Positions 15,701-22,741 are shown, counted from the stretch's first letter. The stretch is DNA of 30,472 bases from JAICLL01 sp035252155 (GCA_035252155.1 DATFDL010000340.1:1-30472), one strand, 5' to 3'. A program made the numbers and translations. Notes: generated by a model from the sequence alone, not told the origin.

Positions 15701-16553
15701 GCTGCGTGACCCTGCCTGCGTTCCGGATATGGTCAAATACTTAGAATCGGAGGAGGGCCGACACGAGTTTGAAGGAACCGTTGGCTTGGCTTCGATCGGC
15801 ACAGTCGAGGCTGAAGAAGGCCTTTTCTCGCTCCGTAACCAATCAGATGGCCATCTTGTCGTTGGCCTCATTCATTTCGGGAGCAGTCGGTCCGTTCGTC
15901 GGGCCGTTGAGCTTGCTAAAGCCCCAGGTAGGGGTCCAGCCTGGTTGCTTCATGAATCCCGATGGTCTTTTCAACTGCTGCACGGTTGGTCCCGCCAGCA
16001 CTTTCGCCGAGATGTTGATCTAGAACCGTTGCTGGAATTCGTGCGTTCCGAGAAGCTGTCAGCGGAAAGCGCCCGTGAGCTGTTAGGAATGCTGGAGCAC
16101 ATCGACAGCCCTATTGTGCGGACATGGCTACGCGAATGGTACTTCTTGCGCAACACGTCGGAAGACATTGCCATGAAGTCACCTGAAGGTACGATGCTCT
16201 CCGAATTGGCGTTTCGCGAGCTGGCGGAAAGGGGCGACGACACCGTATCGCGCGAGTTTCTCGAACACGAGGTGGAACGCAGCCGAAAGCACCTGGTTGA
16301 CGACTGGGTCATACGAGAATTGGCGATTTTTGATCGTGACAAACTTCGCGTAACCTTGAACGCCATGTCTAAAGAGGAGACCGACCCCGAGAAATTAGTT
16401 GCTTTGATTGATCTTCTGGGGCACTTGGGGAATCAATCGGCGCTCAGCAAGCTGGATTCTTGGATCGAATCAGCATCTTTACCAATCGCGAACGCCGCTT
16501 TTGACGCCAAGCTTCGTTTGACAGATCCCTTGCGACTCGTGGCGCAGTGGTAG
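12780..16553 (+). CDS. STAND/NACHT-type NTPase with nuclease-like N-terminus and HEAT-like C-terminus
   Basis: A 1257-residue multidomain protein. Residues 15-105 look like a PD-(D/E)xK-type domain: FHALCDELLPRI, VPHGRNQQGDSI, P51-D52 (GQPDSYI), a strand ending in IAIQHT (64-69), then WWSKLVDDV and the strand EEIVVAVPRD; the usual E/Q-x-K appears as Q-H-T, so activity is uncertain. Residues 223-345 carry the P-loop core: Walker A ADSGIGKTS (229-237), a NACHT-style Walker B VVVDGLDEA (304-312) and sensor-like VLLVSSRPE (335-343). Residues 345-600 are helical, as the winged-helix part of STAND proteins. Residues from about 870 to the end contain repeated helix pairs of HEAT/PBS type (DTRIEDALIVCLEDDELAGK, ALARLRDPACVPDMVKYLES). 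STAND NTPases of this architecture (for example Avs proteins) are immune sensors: the repeats bind a ligand, the NTPase oligomerises, the N-terminal effector acts. That role is inferred here. Its island position beside an HD protein supports it. Confidence 0.82.
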   Translation: MFDQTLEKLQALKAEAFHALCDELLPRIDACYHPIVPHGRNQQGDSIRGQPDSYIGDSAATCRIAIQHTVQKRQWWSKLVDDVIAAKAACPKAEEIVVAVPRDVDREKPSKGNGLNWRESAVSAATPAKLTILNGRALAQQLDGTCQDLRLNYLGIPVSRLSWDTVLMACQHVTRETLQRLQDLGRYRPNEYLDREFDDRLLFLWQQCLLSVSRGCTVSERKLLVPLIADSGIGKTSLLARFVDRSSSRIPMLLLLARDLDFDAPHALLRHVMERLQGLMDASAQPAEESHLVSLLAGKTPLTVVVDGLDEAADATGVRKAVNSWAQSRLGQTAVLLVSSRPEFWRTCRDSTWAKLILQDEDHPKAAKSLRHERDIESLDPMQGIELPGRFSSSDALRAWSRSNRSEADYWRLPPDVRKELRHPFTMKAAADLIAAGTSIDALQTRSHILAVWVEKRLEAEADMSHRISPSLYRSTLLTMARLAAANDGSWVPVDDLSTLPRFDPAAPPGPVVQRLLAANLLETHPDRSDHIRFTTEAIQDFFLAQAAVADIVTNPVAAARRFAALPFSKVAARLERIGNELHSHSCREDFVQALAALDGPMAAAVMRPAVSSYSASCRKVVAERLAQLLTSRFDAENALATELLGRLKCVESAVVLERHWMIHAPSKRVHAIVASAAISHGITALVPLVFRTWWFLREDYFIDIRPELQASADEFRKALAAHAYQFIPANEHSDNYQRALSVLGYLANDYAVDAIRQRTRDAMPYFYESQYLLAVGTAAAVTLYSSLVDSYIANKRNHGDPKQEHEVALMAYGSHIANFTTQRVEDFIVSQLDSPERERQLIGRFLAEKIGSPRLLALMIKRWKVDGYHIPGTGRFGRRLGCETWLSLWSQNPTLRDRKALIEIAADLRDTRIEDALIVCLEDDELAGKSAQSLAEMGGIRACPAFRRLLTRQCSDLKVQKWMRHGAFHALARLRDPACVPDMVKYLESEEGRHEFEGTVGLASIGTVEAEEGLFSLRNQSDGHLVVGLIHFGSSRSVRRAVELAKAPGRGPAWLLHESRWSFQLLHGWSRQHFRRDVDLEPLLEFVRSEKLSAESARELLGMLEHIDSPIVRTWLREWYFLRNTSEDIAMKSPEGTMLSELAFRELAERGDDTVSREFLEHEVERSRKHLVDDWVIRELAIFDRDKLRVTLNAMSKEETDPEKLVALIDLLGHLGNQSALSKLDSWIESASLPIANAAFDAKLRLTDPLRLVAQW

Positions 16554-16804
16554 TTGCACGCTCTAAAATAGGTTCGATATCCGTCGTGGCAACGTCATAA
16601 GCAAACTGCGTCGGTCCGACACGCCGACGCAGGCTGGCGTTTTGATAGTCCCAATGTTTGTTGCCGGGCCGTTGCGGCGTCGCTGGGTGACAGAACAGGT
16701 GACAGAATCCTCGCTAAGTGACGGAAAACCGTAAAATATGGAAATCGTAGCGTCAAGATTCCACGGAATTTAGGGTTTTCAAGCCACCTCGACAAGCTGG
16801 GGTC

Positions 16805-16848
16805 ACAGGCTCGGTGCCTGTATCGCCCACCAACGGCAATCCCGTTGG
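16805..16848. repeat. Two adjacent hairpins
   Basis: ACAGGC-TCGGT-GCCTGT (16805-16821) is followed by CCAACGG-CAATC-CCGTTGG (16830-16848). The first is followed by CGCCCACCA, which resembles an RNA acceptor end but no tRNA or tmRNA body is present. Confidence 0.6.
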
Positions 16849-16909
16849 CAGTCAGTGTCAGCGGGTTCTTTTCGTCGAGAGAGCAAACAGTCGCGACACC
16901 TTCTCACAT

Positions 16910-16955
16910 CAATCCGACAGGCAAAAAGATTGAGGGCAAAAAAATGAAGAGAATG
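16910..16955. repeat. Right copy of 46-nt direct repeat bounding the island
   Basis: Forty-five of 46 bases equal those at 10132-10177, in the same orientation. Here it lies downstream of the intact ATPase gene rather than inside the SMP-30 gene end. The two copies are 6.8 kb apart and enclose the HD and STAND genes. Confidence 0.9.
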
Positions 16956-17079
16956 GAGAGACGAGAATAGGACCGTGAAAAGGAAGCGATTCTGTCGTCA
17001 TCTCTCCTTCTCGTCTTCTCATCTCTCCGATTTCCCCGATTTTTTTTGCCGTCCATTTTTTCGCCTTCTATCGTCCGCC

Positions 17080-17823
17080 CTATTGACTGGCCAGTAACTG
17101 CCGCGTGCGCTCGTGCTGCGGTGTGTCGAGCACCTGGGCGGGCGGGCCTTCTTCGACCACTCGCCCGTCGGCAAGCACGACGATGCGATCGGCGGCCCGC
17201 CGCGCAAAGCCGATCTCGTGTGTCACCATCACCAGCGTCAGGCCGTCGCGCTTCAGAGCTTCGAGCACGTTAAGAACTTCTTGCTTGAGCTCTGGGTCGA
17301 GGGCGCTGGTGATCTCGTCGCAAAGCAGCGCTTTTGGCTCCATCACCAAGGCACGGGCGATGGCCACACGCTGTTTTTGCCCGCCCGAAAGCTGCTCGGG
17401 ATAGGCGGCGGCCCGTTCGGCCAGTCCCACGCGTTCGAGCAGTTCCGCTCCGCGGCGGCGGGCCTGATCACGCGGACAGCGCAGCACGCGCAGCGGCGCC
17501 TCGATCACGTTTTCCAGCGCCGTCAGATGCGGGAACAATTGAAAATCTTGAAAGATCATGCCGACCAGACGCCGGACCTGCGGCCAAGCGTGGCGCTGGG
17601 CGTTGCCCGCGTCGATGATGTGCGGGCCAACCCGCACTCGCCCGGCATCCCAATGGTGCAGACCGTTGATGCACCTCAGCAGCGTCGATTTGCCACTGCC
17701 GCTGGGGCCGATGATCGCCAGCGTTTGCCCGCCCTGCACGCGCAGCGTTATCTGATCGAGCACGGTCCGCGAACCGTAGCGCTTGCAGAGGCCGGTGACT
17801 TCGATCAAGGTCTCCTCACTCAT
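17080..17823 (-). CDS. Polar amino acid ABC transporter ATP-binding protein
   Basis: A 247-residue ATPase of the GlnQ/HisP group. Walker A is GPSGSGKST (39-47), the Q-loop FQDFQLFPHLT is at 91-101, the signature LSGGQKQRVAIARAL at 145-159 and Walker B ALLCDEITSALDPE at 165-178, followed by the H-loop MVTHEIGFARRAADR. FQ.F.LFPH..ALEN is typical of amino-acid importers. It energises import with the fused binding-protein/permease encoded just upstream (gene ending at 18043 on the same strand); the 219-base gap contains a heptad repeat element. Its last 41 codons have a diverged copy at 10209-10334. Confidence 0.94.
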   Translation of the reverse strand: MSEETLIEVTGLCKRYGSRTVLDQITLRVQGGQTLAIIGPSGSGKSTLLRCINGLHHWDAGRVRVGPHIIDAGNAQRHAWPQVRRLVGMIFQDFQLFPHLTALENVIEAPLRVLRCPRDQARRRGAELLERVGLAERAAAYPEQLSGGQKQRVAIARALVMEPKALLCDEITSALDPELKQEVLNVLEALKRDGLTLVMVTHEIGFARRAADRIVVLADGRVVEEGPPAQVLDTPQHERTRQLLASQ

Positions 17824-17850
17824 CGGCGTCTTTCGAGTTTGAGTGCCTAA

Positions 17851-18015
17851 GGGTTCAGGGTTCAGGGTTCAGGGTTCAGCATTCTCATTCAGGGTTGTTC
17901 GGTTCGGCGCGACTGTCTCCGCACGACTCTGAATCGCATTCCGCCCGCATGCCCTCCCAGCGCAAACCAACCCGCGTTCACAAAAATGCTGAACCCTGAA
18001 CCCGGAACCCTCCCG
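17851..18015. repeat. Inverted GGGTTCA/TGAACCC heptad element, copy 2
   Basis: Four consecutive GGGTTCA units (17851-17878) face TGAACCC units starting at 17990, followed by degenerate GTGAACCCT/GGACCCT units up to the permease stop. The shared right-arm flank with the copy at 7421-7444 shows they are the same dispersed element. The centre (17879-17978) differs between the copies. Confidence 0.8.
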
Positions 18016-18042
18016 TGAACCCTGGACCCTCCCGTGAACCCT

Positions 18043-19614
18043 CTATTTCCCCCAGCGCCGCTCCAAATAGCGCGACAAGTATCCGAGCGGCACTGACATC
18101 GCCAGGTAGAGCGCCGCGGTCAGCAGGCCCAGCTCGACGAACTTCAAGCTCGACCGCGACAAGATGAGATATTCTTTGGTCAATTCGCGCACGGCGATCA
18201 CGCTGACCAGGCTGGTGTCTTTAAACAGGGCGACCAGGTCGTTGGTCATGGGACCAAGCGCCGTGCGAATCGCCTGGGGAAAAATGATGCGGCGAAACGT
18301 CACGGCGTCGGACATGCCCAACGCACGGGCGGCGTCCCATTGCCCTTGCGGCACCGCCCGGATCGAACTGCGATAGATCTCCGACTCGTAGGCGGCATAG
18401 TTCAGCCCGAACCCCAAGATCGCCGCACCGACCGCGGGCAGCGACAAGTGCAGCGCCTCCAAGTAATGGGCCAGGCCGAAATATAAAAAGAAAAGCAACA
18501 GCAACAGCGGAATGCCGCGAAAGAATTCGACATACCCTAGCGCCAGCCAACGCAACGGCGTTGGCCCGTAGAGCCGGCAGATCGCCAGCAACAAGCCGAC
18601 AATCACAGCCAGCACCATGCTTGTCGACGTCAAGAACACCGTCATGCCGGCCGCCCGGAGCAGGAGCGGCGCGTACTGCTCCCACGTCCAGAGCCGGGAC
18701 GACGAGGCCACGATTTGCCGATCGACCACGTCGGCCAGCTCGGGCGGGTCTGAAAGCGGTCGTCCCTCGGTGTCGAACCCCAGGCCGCTCAGTTCGGCTT
18801 CGCTCTGAGCCAGTCGGGCCTGGTCGGCGTTCCACAGTCGCCAGCGCCGCAAGATTTGCTGCCAGCGACCGCTGCGCATCAGATCACCCAATGCCGTGTC
18901 GATGGCGGCGATCAGCTCTTGGTCGTCGGGCCGCGCGGCGATGCCGTACCCTCCCTCGGCAATGCGATCACCAGCCAGTTTGAAGCGCGGATTGGTTTCG
19001 GCATAAAAAGTGACGATCGGGGTGTCCAAAAGCACGGCGTCGAGCCGGCCCAGCTCCAGGTCGAGATACGGCTCGACCTGTCCATCGAAGGCGATCGTCT
19101 CGATGCCCGTGCTGGCGAGCACGCGCTCGGCCGCGCTGCCCGCCATCGTGCCGACCAACCGGCCGCGGCAGTCGTCGAGCCGGGCGATCCGCACTTCGTC
19201 GCGCCGCACGACAAGCTGCTCGGCGTAGAGGTAGTACGGCCGCGAAAAGAGCATTTGTCGACGACCGTCGGCGGGAATTTCATAACCGCTTAGAATGATG
19301 TCGAAATCACCCTTGGCGAGGCCCAATGGCAACGTCACCCACTCGTATTGCACGAACTGCGCCGACAGCGGCTGCCGCAACTGGCGGCTGAGGGCCTCGG
19401 CCAGGGCGTCGGCCAGCTCGACTTCGAAGCCGATGACTCGGCCTGGATCGTGCGGATCGCGCAGCTCGAACGGAGCGCCGCCCTCGGCGTCGCCGCCCCA
19501 CCGCAGCACTCCGCCCGACAGCCGCTCACGCAGCCGCTGCCAATCGGGCTCGGCCGCGGGCAAAAGCGAAGTTGCCAGCGACAAGATGGCGACGACAATC
19601 GGGGCTGGGCGCAT
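18043..19614 (-). CDS. Fused amino-acid ABC transporter substrate-binding protein and permease
   Basis: About 523 residues in one chain. The N-terminus has a signal peptide (MRPAPIVVAILSLATSLLPA). Residues about 25-270 form a family-3 solute-binding domain (GFEVELADALAEALSRQL, a KGDFDIILSGYEI segment, LDAVLLDTPI). Residues about 305-523 form a HisM/GlnP-type permease with several membrane spans and the EAA cytoplasmic loop DAARALGMSDAVTFRRIIFP, which contacts the ATPase. The product would be a membrane protein with its binding domain tethered outside the cytoplasmic membrane. Such fusions are known in glutamine-type importers of some Gram-positive and other bacteria. ATG 19614 is preferred to ATG 19629, which lies in an ACGGAAT-type repeat. 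Specificity within polar amino acids is unknown. Confidence 0.92.
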   Translation of the reverse strand: MRPAPIVVAILSLATSLLPAAEPDWQRLRERLSGGVLRWGGDAEGGAPFELRDPHDPGRVIGFEVELADALAEALSRQLRQPLSAQFVQYEWVTLPLGLAKGDFDIILSGYEIPADGRRQMLFSRPYYLYAEQLVVRRDEVRIARLDDCRGRLVGTMAGSAAERVLASTGIETIAFDGQVEPYLDLELGRLDAVLLDTPIVTFYAETNPRFKLAGDRIAEGGYGIAARPDDQELIAAIDTALGDLMRSGRWQQILRRWRLWNADQARLAQSEAELSGLGFDTEGRPLSDPPELADVVDRQIVASSSRLWTWEQYAPLLLRAAGMTVFLTSTSMVLAVIVGLLLAICRLYGPTPLRWLALGYVEFFRGIPLLLLLFFLYFGLAHYLEALHLSLPAVGAAILGFGLNYAAYESEIYRSSIRAVPQGQWDAARALGMSDAVTFRRIIFPQAIRTALGPMTNDLVALFKDTSLVSVIAVRELTKEYLILSRSSLKFVELGLLTAALYLAMSVPLGYLSRYLERRWGK

Positions 19615-19621
19615 AACATAG

Positions 19622-19639
19622 AACGGCATTCATTCCGTT
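19622..19639. repeat. ACGGCAT/ATTCCGT palindrome copy
   Basis: AACGGCATTCATTCCGTT is a copy, with one changed base, of the palindrome at 3964-3981. It lies directly upstream of the transporter fusion gene. Confidence 0.6.
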
Positions 19640-19679
19640 TCAGGCATGGCGACAAAATCCCCCCGAGGCCGAGAAATTC

Positions 19680-19922
19680 TCACGACCGCTTTCGCCGACG
19701 CGCGCCATTGCGGTGTGGACGCACTTCGAGATCGGTCACGAGCAAAAGATCGATGACATTCCACGAGTCGTCGGGCTGATAAACAATCACCGTGCGGCCG
19801 CTGGGAGCCGACATAATGAATTCGCGGCTGCGCACCAAAATCTCTCGGCCGTCCGCCAGATGCATGACGAAAGGTTGAAACGGCTGGGCGTCGTAAAAAT
19901 TGCGGAGTTGGTCAATGGTCAT
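19680..19922 (-). CDS. Small conserved hypothetical protein
   Basis: An 80-residue soluble protein starting MTIDQLRNFYDAQPFQPFVMHL and containing LADGREILVRSREFIMSAPSGRTVIVYQPDD, then IDLLLVTDLEV and a basic tail. I recall this pattern from many planctomycete hypotheticals of the same length; no function is known to me. The strand-turn-strand pattern suggests a small beta-rich domain. ATG 19922 was chosen because the family-typical N-terminus starts there; the frame is open to 19964. It lies 65 bases upstream of the transporter start on the same strand. Confidence 0.7.
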   Translation of the reverse strand: MTIDQLRNFYDAQPFQPFVMHLADGREILVRSREFIMSAPSGRTVIVYQPDDSWNVIDLLLVTDLEVRPHRNGARRRKRS

Positions 19923-20006
19923 AGCCGCGTGCCATGAATGATTCCTATCCGTCGATTCTACCAACAGCCCGATTTGACAACAACAAGCCGCCGCAAAGCA
20001 AGTCGT

Positions 20007-21455
20007 TTAATGGCGGGCAATCGCTTCGCCGATCTCCTCAATCAGCCGCTCCAGGCAGCCGGGGGCCAAGAGCGCGATCGTCTCTTGATAGATGCCGGTG
20101 CCGTAAATGTCCCTCGGCGGAAGATAGGTGTGCATCGCACCATTCACCATCGTCGCCACGACAATCGGCACACGCGGAAGCCACCGCCGTAGCTCGACTT
20201 GCAGTTGCTGGTAGTGCTCGGCCTCGACCGCCACCCACACGCCGTCGCCAATCCGCCACAGTTTGACCGGGAAGGGATAGACGCGACCTGGCGGAAGCGA
20301 TGCGAAGCGCACGAGCTGGCGAGTGAGCACTTCGACCCGCGCTCGACAATCGCGGGCCAGCGCCGTGCCGCCCGCGGCCGCGGCGGCGGCTTCGTCGGCT
20401 AACCGCTGCCGACGTTCCGCCGCAAGCTGCTCAGCCGTGGGCAGGCCCTCGCGATAGGCAAGATCAACGTGCAATGAGCGGTATTGCCAGACGGCGTGTT
20501 GCCGCCGCGCATCGGCGTCGACCGGCACATCGCTCCACCCGCCCAATACCGCGCCGGAAACCACGGGCCCTTGATACTGATATCGCGTCGCGGGCGGCGG
20601 CAATGCTTCGAGTGCGGCCAGCGCGGCGTGGCCGAGCTGGCGGCCGTTCGATTCCGCAATGCCAAGGTCGCCTGTATAGCCGCGGCGCGGCCCCAGATCG
20701 CCCGACGCGCCTTGGATGAAAAAGCACGGCGCCTGCGTGGCCGTCTCGATCAACTCGCGCATCGCCCCGACATAATCGGGGCTAATGAGCGTGTTCTGCC
20801 AGGCGAGCGTTGTGGGGTGGCAAGCGTAGTTGACCACCGTGCCGCGCACGCGGCCCTGCGCATCAGTGAGGCGGGCCACCAGCAGGGTGTCGTCGGCCGT
20901 GCCGGCGGGATTCAAGCCGCATACCCACTGGCCATTGGCCTCGTCATAAAAATCGCGGTGCGCGGCGAGATTGCAGCGGCCGACGCCGTAGGTAATCACC
21001 ACAGGTTCAAGCTGGGCGATCGCTTGCCGGGCAAGCGCGGTCAAACGGTCGGCCAGTTCGTCAAGATAGGGGCCGATCAATTCGCCGCCCGGCAGCTCGG
21101 CTCGCTCGCGGCCCATCAGCCCGGCCGAGTGCGTGTGCGAGAACATCACCAGCACCCGATCGCGCGGCATGCCTGCCCCCGCCGAAACCTTATCGAGCAG
21201 CTCGGCCATTTCTGGCGGCCAGAGCAGGCAATGATCGACCGCCAGCAGCAGCAAGCCATCAACCTCGTCCGGCCCGCCACTCGCTCGATCGGCCGGTCGC
21301 AGCGCCAGGGCGGTGGCAGTCAGCGGCCGATGCACGCCGGTCGAGCGATCGTGCGAAGCCGCGCCCCACATGCGGTGATAGATGCCCACCGGCGGCGTGA
21401 TGTCGCCACGGGCAAGACCAGCCTGGCAAATGCCTTGGGGGGTGTCTACGTGCAT
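20007..21455 (-). CDS. Neutral/alkaline ceramidase-like hydrolase
   Basis: A 482-residue protein resembling the N-terminal catalytic domain of neutral/alkaline ceramidases. Characteristic pieces: AGLARGDITPPVGIYHRMWG at the N-terminus, the metal-binding FSHTHSAG (residues 105-112), TVVNYACHPTTL (206-217) and FFIQGASGDLGPRRG (246-260), in which the serine corresponds to the expected nucleophile region. Ceramidases cleave the amide of ceramide; planctomycetes carry many homologues whose substrates are unproven. The mammalian C-terminal immunoglobulin-like domain is absent. No signal peptide is seen with this start, which is unusual for a ceramidase, so a cytoplasmic amidase or lipid-modifying role is possible. 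It appears monocistronic. Confidence 0.8.
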   Translation of the reverse strand: MHVDTPQGICQAGLARGDITPPVGIYHRMWGAASHDRSTGVHRPLTATALALRPADRASGGPDEVDGLLLLAVDHCLLWPPEMAELLDKVSAGAGMPRDRVLVMFSHTHSAGLMGRERAELPGGELIGPYLDELADRLTALARQAIAQLEPVVITYGVGRCNLAAHRDFYDEANGQWVCGLNPAGTADDTLLVARLTDAQGRVRGTVVNYACHPTTLAWQNTLISPDYVGAMRELIETATQAPCFFIQGASGDLGPRRGYTGDLGIAESNGRQLGHAALAALEALPPPATRYQYQGPVVSGAVLGGWSDVPVDADARRQHAVWQYRSLHVDLAYREGLPTAEQLAAERRQRLADEAAAAAAGGTALARDCRARVEVLTRQLVRFASLPPGRVYPFPVKLWRIGDGVWVAVEAEHYQQLQVELRRWLPRVPIVVATMVNGAMHTYLPPRDIYGTGIYQETIALLAPGCLERLIEEIGEAIARH

Positions 21456-21476
21456 GTCGAATTCGGTCCAAGAGAA

Positions 21477-21511
21477 CAGGTTGCGGCACGGTCAACAGGT
21501 TGTGGCACGGT
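21477..21511. repeat. Short direct repeat
   Basis: ACAGGTTGCGGCACGGTC-type sequence at 21477-21493 is repeated with one change at 21495-21511, separated by one base, upstream of the ceramidase-like start. It could be an operator or a small duplication. Confidence 0.6.
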
Positions 21512-21672
21512 CTCTGACCGTCGCCACCATAGCCGACCGCAGGTCTCCTTTGCTTGGCGGCAAAAGGGCGTCTCCACCGCGCAGTGTCGTGAGGAGATCG
21601 TCGGTCATTTCATGTGAAACGGTCGGAGACCATTCCACAACTGGTTTGTTTCAAGATGCGGCGTGCCGATAT

Positions 21673-21732
21673 GTAGGACGACCTTCCTAGGTCGTCCAGC
21701 GCGAGGTGGACGACCTAGGAAGGTCATCCTAC
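21673..21732. repeat. Long inverted repeat (GTAGGACGACC...)
   Basis: Arms of 25 bases (21673-21697 and 21708-21732) pair with one mismatch around a 10-base loop; each arm contains the palindrome CCTAGG. It is 30 bases downstream of the DapA-family stop and is a plausible terminator or a mobile hairpin. Confidence 0.85.
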
Positions 21733-21761
21733 GATCGGGCCACGACCGCGATCGTTTTTTG

Positions 21762-22697
21762 TCAGCCAACCTTCAGCCCTAAGCGCCTCGCCAATGCGGT
21801 GACTTCCGCATTCACACGATCGCCGTGGCGCAGCGTCGCTTCGTCAGGCGTCCAGGTGGCGCGGCGGACGTACGTACTGACTTCGGGCAATACGCCCCGC
21901 GCCGCCAACAATCGCTTTTCGACCCAATTGAAAAGCTCACTGTGTTGCAAACTATACATGATTTGCGGCAGCAGCACCTGAAAGATCGAGGTGGCTTCTT
22001 GATCCTGGCCGCCGCGGGCCAGCTCCCAGACGCGCTGCAACAGGTCGGCCACGCCCAAGCCGGGAATCAGGCCGCAGATGCCCGCGGGGATCAGGTCGAG
22101 AAGGTACATGCCGCCCCAGCCTTCGAGCACGCCGATGCGGCCGTCGGTTCCTTCCACAATGGCGCGGATTTTAGCGGCCATCAGCGGTTCTTCGAGCTTA
22201 AGATAGCGAAAGTTGGGGCAGGCATCGGCCAGCCGCCGGGCAAATTCGACCCCCACGGTGGGACCGCCCGGATTGAAGTCTTGAATCATCACCGGCAGCT
22301 TGGTCGCCCGGCAAATGACGCTGGCATAGTCGAGCAGATCGCTTTCTTTGAGCGCGAAGATCCGCGGCAGCGCGACCGAAATGAGCGAGGCGCCGAACGA
22401 CTCATATTCGCGAGCCAGTTCACCGGCCAGCCGGGCCGACGGGTGATTGGCCTGGGCCATGACGGCAATCCGTCCTTCGGCCGCCCGAATGGCCGTCTGC
22501 ACGACTTGGCGCCGCTCGGCGTCGCTCAACTTATAAAATTCGCTGGCGTAGGCCGGCAGGCAGACGGCAGACAGCCGGCAATCGGCCGCGAACCGCACGC
22601 AGCCGGCCAGCCCATTGAAGTCGATCGCCTCGTCGCTGGTAAACGGCGTGGGCACGACGGGCACCACGCCCCGCAATAGTTCGGTGTCTTGGGCCAT
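21762..22697 (-). CDS. DapA/NanA family aldolase-type lyase
   Basis: A 311-residue (beta/alpha)8 protein of the dihydrodipicolinate synthase/N-acetylneuraminate lyase family. The N-terminal strand GVVPVVPTPFTSDEAIDFNGL is typical; the Schiff-base lysine is K167 in YLKLEEP. The usual substrate-binding GTTGE is replaced by LPAYASEF, and the position of the catalytic Tyr motif reads MIQDFNP, so this is not a DHDPS sensu stricto. The divergent neighbour is a sugar-acid dehydratase-like enzyme, so cleavage of a 2-keto-3-deoxy sugar acid to pyruvate plus an aldehyde is the best guess. The intergenic region of 44 bases has a symmetric divergent promoter. Confidence 0.87.
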   Translation of the reverse strand: MAQDTELLRGVVPVVPTPFTSDEAIDFNGLAGCVRFAADCRLSAVCLPAYASEFYKLSDAERRQVVQTAIRAAEGRIAVMAQANHPSARLAGELAREYESFGASLISVALPRIFALKESDLLDYASVICRATKLPVMIQDFNPGGPTVGVEFARRLADACPNFRYLKLEEPLMAAKIRAIVEGTDGRIGVLEGWGGMYLLDLIPAGICGLIPGLGVADLLQRVWELARGGQDQEATSIFQVLLPQIMYSLQHSELFNWVEKRLLAARGVLPEVSTYVRRATWTPDEATLRHGDRVNAEVTALARRLGLKVG

Positions 22698-22703
22698 GCC
22701 GCC

Positions 22704-22734
22704 AGTTGACTGCGCGACATGGCAGGTGTCAACT
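22704..22734. promoter_or_regulatory. Symmetric divergent promoter/operator
   Basis: AGTTGAC (22704-22710) and GTCAACT (22728-22734) form an inverted repeat spaced by 17 bases. On the plus strand TTGACT (22706-22711) and TCAACT (22729-22734) are 17 bases apart; on the minus strand TTGACA (22727-22732) and TCAACT (22704-22709) are also 17 apart. Each -10-like box ends seven bases or fewer from, or close to, its ATG (22742 on plus, 22697 on minus). This suggests overlapping divergent promoters under one regulator. Confidence 0.5.
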
Positions 22735-22741
22735 TGCCGCT

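Larger units (their letters stand above)
16554..17079. other. Repeat-rich right boundary of the island, no gene
   Basis: No credible gene is present. It holds GTGACAG repeats (about 16687-16704), the ATTCC-AC-GGAAT hairpin (about 16759-16770), the paired hairpins at 16805-16848, the right copy of the 46-base repeat (16910-16955), and a long imperfect stem between about 16955 and 17030 (GGAGAGACGAGAA against TTCTCGTCTTCTC...CTCTCC) just downstream of the ATPase gene on the minus strand, likely its terminator. Confidence 0.6.
21456..21761. other. Spacer with repeats, no gene
   Basis: This 306-base gap between two same-strand genes has no credible gene. It holds the short direct repeat at 21477-21511 and the long inverted repeat at 21673-21732. 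Confidence 0.7.

Noticed and set aside
16801..16831. Possible tRNA or tmRNA 3' end (hairpin followed by CGCCCACCA)
   Set aside because: The loop is five bases instead of a T-loop of seven, the TTC consensus is missing and no acceptor partner or anticodon arm is found upstream.
17851..17878. Possible CRISPR-like repeats (four GGGTTCA units)
   Set aside because: Units are 7 bases without spacers; this is a tandem array, not a CRISPR.
20484..21617. 377-codon plus-strand frame opposite the ceramidase-like gene
   Set aside because: Composition is typical of antisense frames and it covers conserved motifs of the minus-strand gene.
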